Assembly: GCA_037013495.1 (NCBI GenBank)
Contig: CM072802.1
Location: 65,190,983 to 65,254,982 of the forward strand
Source of the DNA: Hippophae tibetana
Taxonomy: Eukaryota; Streptophyta; Magnoliopsida; Rosales; Elaeagnaceae
DNA length: 64,000 nt
Direction: 5' to 3'
Both the position numbers and the translations under genes were made by a program. Shown here piece by piece: positions 36,162 to 48,206 of this stretch (its first letter is position 1; each line of letters opens with the position of its first letter). The notes beneath the pieces were generated by a model that was not told the DNA's origin, made no database searches, and was given only the letters and a program-made list of their open reading frames with translations.

Positions 36162-37139
36162 ATAAATACGAAGATGACAAGGAATGCTCGTTTTGAGGTG
36201 CCACCGTTGCGGGCATTGACGGGTACCTCTAACACCCCGGTGGCAAAACCATGTCAAACGATGGAATTTTAGGGTGATGTTTTTTATACATGTTTAGAAT
36301 AGTATTTCATCTCGTACTCTAAAGTTTCATAATTTGATGGACCCGGGAAGTATTCTAAGTCATTTTTTCAAATTTTTGAAAAATAATGAAAATTAGAAAA
36401 TTCGGCCAAAATTATTATTTCTTGTTGGATGCAATTCCTTTCATCATCTAAGATTTATTGATCAAAAAATATAAAGTTTGGCATGGTATAAATACGAAGA
36501 TGAGAAGAAATCCTCGTTTTGAGGTGCCACCGTTGCGGGCATTGATAGACACCTCTAACACCCCGTGCCCAAAATAATGTCAAACGATGGTATTTTGGGG
36601 CAATTGTTTTCACACATGTTTAGAATAGTACGCCATCTCGTCCAGGAAAGTTTCATGATTTTATGAAAAAGAAAAGTATTTTTATTCATTTTTTGAAGAC
36701 TTCGAAAAATCATTAAAAATGGAAAATTCGGCCAAAATTATAATTTATTGTTGGATGCAATTCCTTTCATCATCTAAGATTTATTGATCACAAAATATTA
36801 AGTTTGGCATGATATAAATACGAAGATGGCAAGGAATGCTCGTTTTGAGGTGCCACCTTTGCGAGAATTGATGGGCACCTCTAACACCCCGTGGGCAAAA
36901 CTATGTCAAACGATAGAATTTTAGGGTGATGTTTTTAACACATGTTTAGAATAGTATACCATCTCGTACTGTAAAGTTTCATAATTTGATGGACCCGGGA
37001 AGTATTCTTAGTCATTTTATCAAATTTTCGAAAAATAATGAAAAATAGAAAATTCGGCCAAAATTATTATTTCTTGTCGGATGCAATTACTTTCATCATC
37101 TAAGATTTATTGATCACAAAATGTAAGGTTTGGCATGAT
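36162..37139. repeat. Trimer G-E-F, a broken third tetramer
   Basis: Starts are 36162 (G), 36488 (E) and 36814 (F2-like, CACCTTTGCGAGAATTG). It continues the E-F phase of the preceding tetramers but starts with G rather than D-B. The E carries GGGGCAATTG and the F carries CATTTTATCAAA, a mark also seen at 37791 and 39094. Confidence 0.8.
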
Positions 37140-38116
37140 ATAAATACGAAGATGACAAGGAATGCTCGTTTTGAGGTGCCACCGTTGCGAGCATTGATGG
37201 GCACCTCTAACACCCCGTGGGCAAAACCATGTCAAACGATGGAATTTTAGGGTGATGTTTTTTACACATGTTTAGAATAGTATTCCATCTCGTACTCTAA
37301 AGTTTCATAATTTGATGGACCCGGGAAGTATTCTAAGTCATTTTTTCAAATTTTCGAAAAATAATGAAAATTAGAAAATTCGGCCAAAATTATAATTTAT
37401 TGTTGGATGCAATTCCTTTCATCATCTAAGATTTATTGATCACAAAATGTAAGGTTTGGCAAATATAAATACGAAGATGACAAGGAATTCTCGTTTTGAG
37501 GTGCCACCGTTGCGGGTATTGATGGGCACCTCTAACACCCGTGTGGCAAAACCATGTCAAACGATGGAATTTTAGGGTGATGTTTTTTACACATGTTTAG
37601 AATAGTATTCCATCTCGTACTCTAAACTTTCATAATTTGATGGACCCGGGAAGTATTCTAAGTCATTTTTTCAAATTTTCGAAAAATAATGAAAATTAGA
37701 AAATTCGGCCAAAATTATAATTTATTGTTGGATGCAATTCCTTTCATCATCTAAGATTTATTGATCACAAAATATTAAGTTTCGCATGATATAAATACGA
37801 AGATGGCAAGGAAAGCTCGTTTTGAGGTGCCACCGTTGCGGGCATTGACGGGCACCTCCAACACCCCGGTGGCAAAACCATGTCAAACGATAGAATTTTA
37901 GGGTGATGTTTTTAACACATGTTTAGAATAGTATACCATCTCGTACTGTAAAGTTTCATAATTTGATGGACCCGGGAAGTATTCTTAGTCATTTTATCAA
38001 ATTTTCGAAAAATAATGAAAAATAGAAAATTCGGCCAAAATTATTATTTCTTGTCGGATGCAATTACTTTCATCATCTAAGATTTATTGATCACAAAATG
38101 TAAGGTTTGGCATGAT
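37140..38116. repeat. Shortened tetramer (three monomers, 977 bp)
   Basis: Starts are 37140 (P head with F body), 37465 (B with GGGTATTGATGGGC and CCCGTGTGG) and 37791 (GGAAAGCTCG head with CACCTCCAAC). It matches the first three monomers of the tetramer at 38117, but the tail of its third monomer carries ACGATAGAATTTTAGG and CATTTTATCAAA, as at 36814. It looks like a tetramer that lost about one monomer by unequal exchange. Confidence 0.85.
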
Positions 38117-40722
38117 ATAAATACGAAGATGACAAGGAATGCTCGTTTTGAGGTGCCACCGTTGCGAGCATTGATGGGCACCTCTAACACCCCGTGGGCA
38201 AAACCATGTCAAACGATGGAATTTTAGGGTAATGTTTTTTACACATGTTTAGAATAGTATTCCATCTCGTACTCTAAAGTTTCATAATTTGATGGACCCG
38301 GGAAGTATTCTAAGTCATTTTTTCAAATTTTCGAAAAATAATGAAAATTAGAAAATTCGGCCAAAATTATAATTTATTATTGGATGCAATTCCTTTCATC
38401 ATCTAAGATTTATTGATCACAAAATGTAAGGTTTGGCAAATATAAATACGAAGATGACAAGGAATTCTCGTTTTGAGGTGCGACCGTTGCGGGTATTGAT
38501 GGGCACCTCTAACACCCGTGTGGCAAAACCATGTCAAACGATGGAATTTTAGGGTGATGTTTTTTACACATGTTTAGAATAGTATTCCATCTCGTACTCT
38601 AAACTTTCATAATTTGATGGACCCGGGAAGTATTCTAAGTCATTTTTTCAAATTTTCGAAAAATAATGAAAATTAGAAAATTCGGCCAAAATTATAATTT
38701 ATTGTTGGATGCAATTCCTTTCATCATCTAAGATTTATTGATCACAAAATATTAAGTTTCGCATGATATAAATACGAAGATGGCAAGGAAAGCTCGTTTT
38801 GAGGTGCCACCGTTGCGGGCATTGACGGGCACCTCCAACACCCCGGTGGCAAAACCATGTCAAACGATGGAATTTTAGGGTGATGTTTTTTACACATGTT
38901 TAGAATAGTATTCCATCTCGTACTGTAAAGTTTCATAATTTGATGCACCCGGGAAGTATTCTTAGTCATTTTTTCAAATTTTTGAAAAATAATGAAAAAT
39001 AGAAAAATTAGGCCAAAATTATTATTTCTTGTTGGATGCAATTCCTTTCATCATCTAAGATTTATTGATAACAAAATGTATGGTTTGGCAAATATAAATA
39101 CGAAGATGTCAAGGAAAGCTCGTTTTGAGGTGCCACCGTTGCGAGCATTGATGGGCACCTCTAACACCCCGTGGGCAAAACCATGTCAAACGATGGAATT
39201 TTAGGGTGATGTTTTTAACACATGTTTAGAATAGTATACCATCTCGTACTATAAAGTTTCATAATTTGATGCACCCGGGAAGTATTCTTAGTCATTTTAT
39301 CAAATTTTCGAAAAATAATGAAAAATAGAAAATTCGGCCAAAATTATTATTTCTTGTCGGATGCAATTACTTTCATCATCTAAGATTTATTGATCACAAA
39401 ATGTAAGGTTTGGCATGATATAAATACGAAGATGACAAGGAATGCTCGTTTTGAGGTGCCACCGTTGCGAGCATTGATGGGCACCTCTAACACCCCGTGG
39501 GCAAAACCATGTCAAACGATGGAATTTTAGGGTGATGTTTTTTACACATGTTTAGAATAGTATTCCATCTCGTACTCTAAAGTTTCATAATTTGATGGAC
39601 CCGGGAAGTATTCTAAGTCATTTTTTCAAATTTTCGAAAAATAATGAAAATTAGAAAATTCGGCCAAAATTATAATTTCTTGTTGGATGCAATTCCTTTC
39701 ATCATCTAAGATTTATTGATCACAAAATGTAAGGTTTGGCAAATATAAATACGAAGATGACAAGGAATTCTCGTTTTGAGGTGCCACCGTTGCGGGTATT
39801 GATGGGCACCTCTAACACCCGTGTGGCAAAACCATGTCAAACGATGGAATTTTAGGGTGATGTTTTTTACACATGTTTAGAATAGTATTCCATCTCGTAC
39901 TCTAAACTTTCATAATTTGATGGACCCGGGAAGTATTCTAAGTCATTTTTTCAAATTTTCGAAAAATAATGAAAATTAGAAAATTCGGCCAAAATTATTA
40001 TTTATTGTTGGATGCAATTCCTTTCATTATCTAAGATTTATTGATCACAAAATATTAAGTTTCGCATGATATAAATACGAAGATGGCAAGGAAAGCTCGT
40101 TTTGAGGTGCCACCGTTGCGGGCATTGACGGGCACCTCCAACACCCCGGTGGCAAAACCATGTCAAACGATGGAATTTTAGGATGATGTTTTTTACACAT
40201 GTTTAGAATAGTATTCCATCTCGTACTGTAAAGTTTCATAATTTGATGCACCCGGGAAGTATTCTTAGTCATTTTTTCAAATTTTTGAAAAATAATGAAA
40301 AATAGAAAAATTAGGCCAAAATTATTATTTCTTGTTGGATGCAATTCCTTTCATCATCTAAGATTTATTGATAACAAAATGTATGGTTTGGCAAATATAA
40401 ATACGAAGATGTCAAGGAATTCTCGTTTTGAGGTGCCACCGTTGCGAGCATTGATGGGCACCTCTAACACCCCGTGGGCAAAACCATGTCAAACGATGGA
40501 ATTTTAGGGTGATGTTTTTAACACATGTTTAGAATAGTATACCATCTCGTACTATAAAGTTTCATAATTTGATGCACCCGGGAAGTATTCTTAGTCATTT
40601 TTTCAAATTTTCGAAAAATAATGAAAAATGGAAAATTCGGCCAAAATTATTATATCTTGTTGGATGCAATTTCTTTCATCATCTAAGATTTATTGATCAC
40701 AAAATGTAAGGTTTGGCATGAT
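38117..40722. repeat. 1303 bp tetramer HOR, second kind, two copies
   Basis: Copy 1 starts are 38117, 38442, 38768 and 39094. Copy 2 starts are 39420, 39745, 40071 and 40397. The constant offset is 1303 bp. Shared private marks are GAAAGCTCG with CACCTCCAAC in the third monomer, AGTTTCGCATG at its junction, TCTAAACTTTC in the second, and TCAAGGAA with GCGAGC in the fourth. Composition differs from the 33.5-36.2 kb tetramer although the length is the same. Matching open frames on both strands of these copies are repeat sequence, not genes. Confidence 0.9.
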
Positions 40723-42024
40723 ATAAATACGAAGATGACAAGGAATGCTCGTTTTGAGGTGCCACCGTTGCGGGCATTGACGGGCACCTCTAACACCCCG
40801 GTGGCAAAACCATGTCAAACGATGGAATTTTAGGGTGATATTTTTTACACATGTTTAGAATAGTATTCCATCTCGTACTCTAAAGTTTCATAATTTGATG
40901 GACCCGGGAAGTATTCTAAGTCATTTTTTCAAATTTTTGAAAAATAATGAAAAATAGAAAAATTCGGCCAAAATTATTATTTCTTGTTGGATGCAATTCC
41001 TTTCATCATCTAAGATTTATTGATCACAAAATGTAAGGTTTGGCAAATATAAATATGAAGATGACAAGGAATTCTCGTTTTGAGGTGCCACCGTTGCGGG
41101 CATTGAAGGGCACCTCTAACACCCCGGTGGCAAAACCATGTCAAACGATGGAATTTTAGGGTGATGTTTTTAACACATGTTTAGAATAGTATACCATCTC
41201 GTACTGTAAAGTTTCATAATTTGATGCACCTGGGAAGTATTCTTAGTCATTTTTTCAAATTTTCGAAAAATAATGAAAAATAGAAAATTCGGCCAAAATT
41301 ATTATTTCTTTTTGGATGCAATTCCTTTCATCATCTAAGATTTATTGATCACAAAATGTATGGTTTGGCAAATATAAATACGAAGATGACAAGGAATGCT
41401 CGTTTTGAGGTGCCACCGTTGCGGGCATTGACGGGCACCTCTAACACCCCGGTGGCAAAACCATGTCAAACGATGGAATTTTAGGGTGATATTTTTTACA
41501 CATGTTTAGAATAGTATTCCATCTCGTACTCTAAAGTTTCATAATTTGATGGACCGGGGAAGTATTCTAAGTCATTTTTTCATATTTTCGAAAAATAATG
41601 AAAAATAGAAAAATTCCGCCAAAATTATTATTTCTTGTTGGATGCAATTCCTTTCATCATCTAAGATTTATTGATCACAAAATGTAAGGTTTGGCAAATA
41701 TAAATATGAAGATGACAAGGAATTCTCGTTTTGAGGTGCCACCGTTGCGGGCATTGACGGGCACCTCTAACACCCCGGTGGCAAAACCATGTCAAACGAT
41801 GGAATTTTAGGGTGATGTTTTTAACACATGTTTAGACTAGTATACCATCTCGTACTGTAAAGTTTCATAATTTGATGCACCTGGGAAGTATTCTTAGTCA
41901 TTTTTTCAAATTTTCGAAAAATAATGAAAAATAGAAAATTCGGCCAAAATTATTATTTCTTTTTGGATGCAATTCCTTTCATCATCTAAGATTTATTGAT
42001 CACAAAATGTATGGTTTGGCAAAT
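40723..42024. repeat. 651 bp dimer HOR P2-B, two copies
   Basis: Starts are 40723 (P2), 41049 (B), 41374 (P2) and 41700 (B). Both steps are exactly 651 bp. Both B monomers have the anchor variant ATAAATATGAAGATG and both P2 have GGTGATATTTTTTAC. It has the same length as the 8795-10096 dimer but different members, so it arose separately. Confidence 0.9.
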
Positions 42025-45000
42025 ATAAATACGAAGATGTCAAGGAATTCTCGTTTTGAGGTGCCACCGTTGCGGGCATTGACGGGCACCTCTAACACCC
42101 CGGTGGCAAAACCATGTCAAACGATGGAATTTTAGGGTGATGTTTTTAACACATGTTTAGAATAGTATAACATCTCGTACTGTAAAGTTTCATAATTTGA
42201 TGCATCCGGGAAGTATTCTTAGTCATTTTTTCAAATTTTCAAAAAATCATTAAAAATGGAAAATTCGGCCAAAATTATTATTTCTTTTTGGATGCAATTC
42301 CTTTCATCATCTAAGATTTATTGATAACAAAATGTAAGGTTTGGCAAGATATAAATACGAAGATGGCAAGTAATGCTCGTTTTGAGGTGCCACCGTTGCG
42401 AGCATTGATGGGCACCTCTAACACCCCGTGGGCAAAACCATGTCAAACGATGAAATTTTAGGGTGATGTTTTTAACACATGTTTAGAATAGTATACAATC
42501 TCGTACTATAAAGCTTCATAATTTGATGGACCCAGGAAGTATTCTTAGTCATTTTTTCAAATTTTCGAAAAATAATGAAAAATAGAAAATTCGGCCAAAA
42601 TTATTATATCTTGTTGGATGCATTTTCTTTCATCATCTAAGATTTATTGATCACAAAATGTAAGGTTTGGCAAATATAAATACGAAGATGACAAGGAATT
42701 CTCGTTTTTAGGTGCCACCGTTGCGGGCATTGTCGGGCACCTCTAACACCCCGGTGGCAAAACCATGTCAAACGATGGAATTTTAGGGTGATGTTTTTTA
42801 CACATGTTTAGAATAGTATTCCATCTCGTACTCTAAAGTTTCATAATTTGATGGACCCGGGAAGTATTCTAAGTCATTTTTTCAAATTTTCGAAAAATAA
42901 TGAAAATTAGAAAATTCGGCCAAAATTATAATTTATTGTTGGATGCAATTCCTTTCATCATCTAAGATTTATTGATCACAAAATGTAAGGTTTGGCAAAT
43001 ATAAATACGAAGATGTCAAGGAATTCTCGTTTTGAGGTGCCACCGTTGCGGGCATTGACGGGCACCTCTAACACCCCGGTGGCAAAACCATGTCAAATGA
43101 TGGAATTTTAGGGTGATGTTTTTAACACATGTTTAGAATAGTATAACATCTCGTACTGTAAAGTTTCATAATTTGATGCATCCGGGAAGTATTCTTAGTC
43201 ATTTTTTCAAATTTTCAAAAAATCATTAAAAATGGAAAATTCGGCCAAAATTATTATTTCTTTTTGGATGCAATTCCTTTCATCATCTAAGATTTATTGA
43301 TAACAAAATGTAAGGTTTGGCAAGATATAAATACGAAGATGGCAAGTAATGCTCGTTTTGAGGTGCCACCGTTGCGAGCATTGATGGGCACCTCTAACAC
43401 CCCGTGGGCAAAACCATGTCAAACGATGAAATTTTAGGGTGATGTTTTTAACACATGTTTAGAATAGTATACAATCTCGTACTGTAAAGCTTCATAATTT
43501 GATGGACCCAGGAAGTATTCTTAGTCATTTTTTCAAATTTTCGAAAAATAATGAAAAATAGAAAATTCGGCCAAAATTATTATATCTTGTTGGATGCAAT
43601 TTCTTTCATCATCTAAGATTTATTGATCACAAAATGTAAGGTTTGGCAAATATAAATACGAAGATGACAAGGAATTCTCGTTTTTAGGTGCCACCGTTGC
43701 GGGCATTGTCGGGCACCTCTAACACCCCGGTGGCAAAACCATGTCAAACGATGGAATTTTAGGGTGATGTTTTTTACACATGTTTAGAATAGTATTCCAT
43801 CTCGTACTCTAAAGTTTCATAATTTGATGGACCCGGGAAGTATTCTAAGTCATTTTTTCAAATTTTCGAAAAATAATGAAAATTAGAAAATTCGGCCAAA
43901 ATTATAATTTATTGTTGGATGCAATTCCTTTCATCATCTAAGATTTATTGATCACAAAATGTAAGGTTTGGCAAATATAAATACGAAGATGACAAGGAAT
44001 TCTCGTTTTGAGGTGCCACCGTTGCGGGCATTGACGGGCACCTCTAACACCCCGGTGGCAAAACCATGTCAAACGATGGAATTTTAGGGTGATGTTTTTA
44101 ACCCATGTTTAGAATAGTATAACATCTCGTACTGTAAAGTTTCATAATTTGATGCACCCGGGAAGTATTCTTAGTCATTTTTTCAAATTTTCAAAAAATC
44201 ATTAAAAATGGAAAATTCGGCCAAAATTATTATTTCTTTTTGGATGCAATTCCTTTCATCATCTAAGATTTATTGATAACAAAATGTAAGGTTTGGCATG
44301 ATATAAATACGAAGATGGCAAGTAATGCTCGTTTTGAGGTGCCACCGTTGCGAGCATTGATGGGCACCTCTAACACCCCGTGGGCAAAACCATGTCAAAC
44401 GATGAAATTTTAGGGTGATGTTTTTAACACATGTTTAGAATAGTATACAATCTCGTACTGTAAAGCTTCATAATTTGATGGACCCAGGAAGTATTCTTAG
44501 TCATTTTTTCAAATTTTCGAAAAATAATGAAAAATAGAAAATTCGGCCAAAATTATTATATCTTGTTGGATGCAATTTCTTTCATCATCTAAGATTTATT
44601 GATCACAAAATGTAAGGTTTGGCAAATATAAATACGAAGATGACAAGGAATTCTCGTTTTTAGGTGCCACCGTTGCGGGCATTGTCGGGCACCTCTAACA
44701 CCCCGGTGGCAAAACCATGTCAAACGATGGAATTTTAGGGTGATGTTTTTTACACATGTTTAGAATAGTATTCCATCTCGTACTCTAAAGTTTCATAATT
44801 TGATGGACCCGGGAAGTATTCTAAGTCATTTTTTCAAATTTTCGAAAAATAATGAAAATTAGAAAATTCGGCCAAAATTATAATTTATTGTTGGATGCAA
44901 TTCCTTTCATCATCTAAGATTTATTGATCACAAAATGTAAGGTTTGGCAAATATAAATACGAAGATGACAAGGAATTCTCGTTTTGAGGTGCCACCGTTG

Positions 45001-46904
45001 CGGGCATTGACGGGCACCTCTAACACCCCGGTGGCAAAACCATGTCAAACGATGGAATTTTAGGGTGATGTTTTTAACCCATGTTTAGAATAGTATAACA
45101 TCTCGTACTGTAAAGTTTCATAATTTGATGCACCCGGGAAGTATTCTTAGTCATTTTTTCAAATTTTCAAAAAATCATTAAAAATGGAAAATTCGGCCAA
45201 AATTATTATTTCTTTTTGGATGCAATTCCTTTCATCATCTAAGATTTATTGATAACAAAATGTAAGGTTTGGCATGATATAAATACGAAGATGGCAAGTA
45301 ATGCTCGTTTTGAGGTGCCACCGTTGCGAGCATTGAGGGGCACCTCTAACACCCCGTGGGCAAAACCATGTCAAACGATGAAATTTTAGGGTGATGTTTT
45401 TAACACATGTTTAGAATAGTATACAATCTCGTACTGTAAAGCTTCATAATTTGATGGACCCAGGAAGTATTCTTAGTCATTTTTTCAAATTTTCGAAAAA
45501 TAATGAAAAATAGAAAATTCGGCCAAAATTATTATATCTTGTTGGATGCAATTTCTTTCATCATCTAAGATTTATTGATCACAAAATGTAAGGTTTGGCA
45601 AATATAAATACGAAGATGACAAGGAATTCTCGTTTTTAGGTGCCACCGTTGCGGGCATTGTCGGGCACCTCTAACACCCCGGTGGCAAAACCATGTCAAA
45701 CGATGGAATTTTAGGGTGATGTTTTTTACACATGTTTAGAATAGTATACCATCTCGTACTGTAAAGTTTCATAATTTGATGCACCTGGGAAGTATTCTTA
45801 GTCATTTTTTCAAATTTTCGAAAAATAATGAAAAATAGAAAATTCGGCCAAAATTATTATTTCTTTTTGGATGCAATTCCTTTCATCATCTAAGATTTAT
45901 TGATCACAAAATGTATGGTTTGGCAAATATAAATACGAAGATGTCAAGGAATTCTCGTTTTGAGGTGCCACCGTTGCGGGCATTGACAGGCACCTCTAAC
46001 ACCCCGGTGGCAAAACCATGTCAAACGATGGAATTTTAGGGTGATGTTTTTAACACATGTTTAGAATAGTATAACATCTTGTACTGTAAAGTTTCATAAT
46101 TTGATGCACCCGGGAAGTATTCTTAGTCATTTTTTCAAATTTTCAAAAAATCATTAAAAATGGAAAATTCGGCCAAAATTATTATTTCTTTTTGGATGCA
46201 ATTCCTTTCATCATCTAAGATTTATTGATAAAAAAATGTAAGGTTTGGCATGATATAAATACGAAGATGGCAAGTAATGCTCGTTTTGAGGTGCCACCGT
46301 TGCGAGCATTGATGGGTACCTCTAACACCCCGTGGGCAAAACCATGTCAAACGATGAAATTTTAGGGTGATGTTTTTAACACATGTTTAGAATAGTATAC
46401 AATCTCGTACTGTAAAGCTTCATAATTTGATGGACCCAGGAAGTATTCTTTGTCATTTTTTCAAATTTTCGAAAAATAATGAAAAATAGAAAATTCGGCC
46501 AAAATTATTATATCTTGTTGGATGCAATTTCTTTCATCATCTAAGATTTATTGATCACAAAATGTAAGGTTTGGCAAATATAAATACGAAGATGACAAGG
46601 AATTCTCGTTTTTAGGTGCCACCGTTGCGGGCATTGTCGGGCACCTCTAACACCCCGGTGGCAAAACCATGTCAAACGATGGAATTTTAGGGTGATGTTT
46701 TTTACACATGTTTAGAATAGTATTCCATCTTGTACTCTAAAGTTTCATAATTTGATGGACCCGGGAAGTATTCTAAGTCATTTTTTCAAATTTTCGAAAA
46801 ATAATGAAAATTAGCAAATTCGCCCAAAATTATAATTTATTGTTGGATGCAATTCCTTTCATCATCTAAGATTTATTGATCACAAAATGTAAGGTTTGGC
46901 AAAT
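42025..46904. repeat. 976 bp trimer HOR, five tandem copies
   Basis: Unit starts are 42025, 43001, 43977, 44953 and 45929, and the next block begins at 46905; every step is exactly 976 bp. Member order is C or B, then D, then B*. Member starts are 42025 C, 42351 D, 42676 B*; 43001 C, 43327 D, 43652 B*; 43977 B, 44303 D, 44628 B*; 44953 B, 45279 D, 45604 B*; 45929 C, 46255 D, 46580 B*. Marks: D has AAAGCTTCATA (HindIII) and ATGAAATTTTAGG; B* has CGTTTTTAGGTGCC and TTGTCGGGC. The first member alternates between C and B heads, and the tail of the fourth B* differs, so copies were mixed by exchange after amplification. Confidence 0.95.
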
Positions 46905-48206
46905 ATAAATACGAAGATGACAAGGAATTCTCGTTTTGAGGTGCCACCGTTGCGGGGATTGACGGGCACCTCTAACACCCCGGTGGCAAAACCATGTCAA
47001 ACGATGGAATTTTAGGGTGATGTTTTTTACAAATGTTTAGAATAGTATTCCATCTCGTACTCTAAAGTTTCATAATTTGATGGACCCGGGAAGTATTCTA
47101 AGTCATTTTTTCAAATTTTCGAAAAATAATGAAAATTAGAAAATTCGGCCAAAATTATAATTTATTGTTGGATGCAATTCCTTTCATCATCTAAGATTTA
47201 TTGATCACAAAATATTAAGTTTCGCATGATATAAATACGAAGATGGCAAGGAATGCTCGTTTTGAGGTGCCACCGTTGCGAGCATTGATGGGCACCTCTA
47301 ACACCCCGTGGGCAAAACCATGTCAAACGATGAAATTTTAGGGTGATGTTTTTAACACATGTTTAGAATAGTATACAATCTCGTACTGTAAAGCTTCATA
47401 ATTTGATGGACCCAGGAAGTATTCTTAGTCATTTTTTCAAATTTTCGAAAAATAATGAAAAATAGAAAATTCGGCCAAAATTATTATATCTTGTTGGATG
47501 CAATTTCTTTTATCATCTAAGATTTATTGATCACAAAATGTAAGATTTGGCAAATATAAATACGAAGATGACAAGGAATTCTCGTTTTGAGGTGCCACCG
47601 TTGCGGGCATTTTCGGGCACCTCTAACACCCCGGTGGCAAAACCATGTCAAACGATGGAATTGTAGGGTGATGTTTTTTACACATGTTTAGAATAGTATT
47701 CCATCTCGTACTATAAAGTTTCATAATTTGATGGACCCGGGAAGTATTCTTAATCATTTTTTCAAATTTTCGAAAAATAATGAAAAATAGAAAATTCGGC
47801 CAAAATTATTATTTCTTGTTGGATGCAATTCCTTTCATCATCTAAGATTTATTGATCACAAAATGTAAGTTTTGGCATGATATAAATACGAAGATGACAA
47901 GGAATGCTCGTTTTGAGGTGCCACCGTTGCGGGCATTGACGGGCACCTCTAACACCCCGGTGGCAAAACCATGTCAAACGATGGAATTTTAGGTGATATT
48001 TTTTACACATGTTTAGAATAGTATTCCATCTCGTACTCTAAAGTTTCATAATTTGATGGACCCGGGAAGTATTCTAAGTCATTTTTTCTAATTTTCGAAA
48101 AATAATGAAAAATAGAAAAATTCGGGCAAAATTATTATTTCTTGTTGGATGCAATTCCTTTCATCATCTAAGATTTATTGATCACAAAATGTAAGGTTTG
48201 GCAAAT
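46905..48206. repeat. Four-monomer transition B-F-B-P2
   Basis: Starts are 46905 (B, GCGGGGATTG), 47231 (F, entered through AGTTTCGCATG), 47556 (B, TTTTCGGGC) and 47882 (P2). F and the second B keep marks of the trimer block (AAAGCTTCATA and ATTATATCTTG tail; near-TGTCGGGC), while P2 belongs to the next block. It is a fading edge of the trimer block. Confidence 0.82.

Noticed and set aside
38742-39041. 99-codon open frames on the - strand at 38742-39041 and 40045-40344, and 66 codons at 50454-50654
   Set aside because: The two longer frames are the same HOR segment 1303 bp apart, which explains their identity. They are antisense satellite sequence with no recognisable domain or regulatory context.
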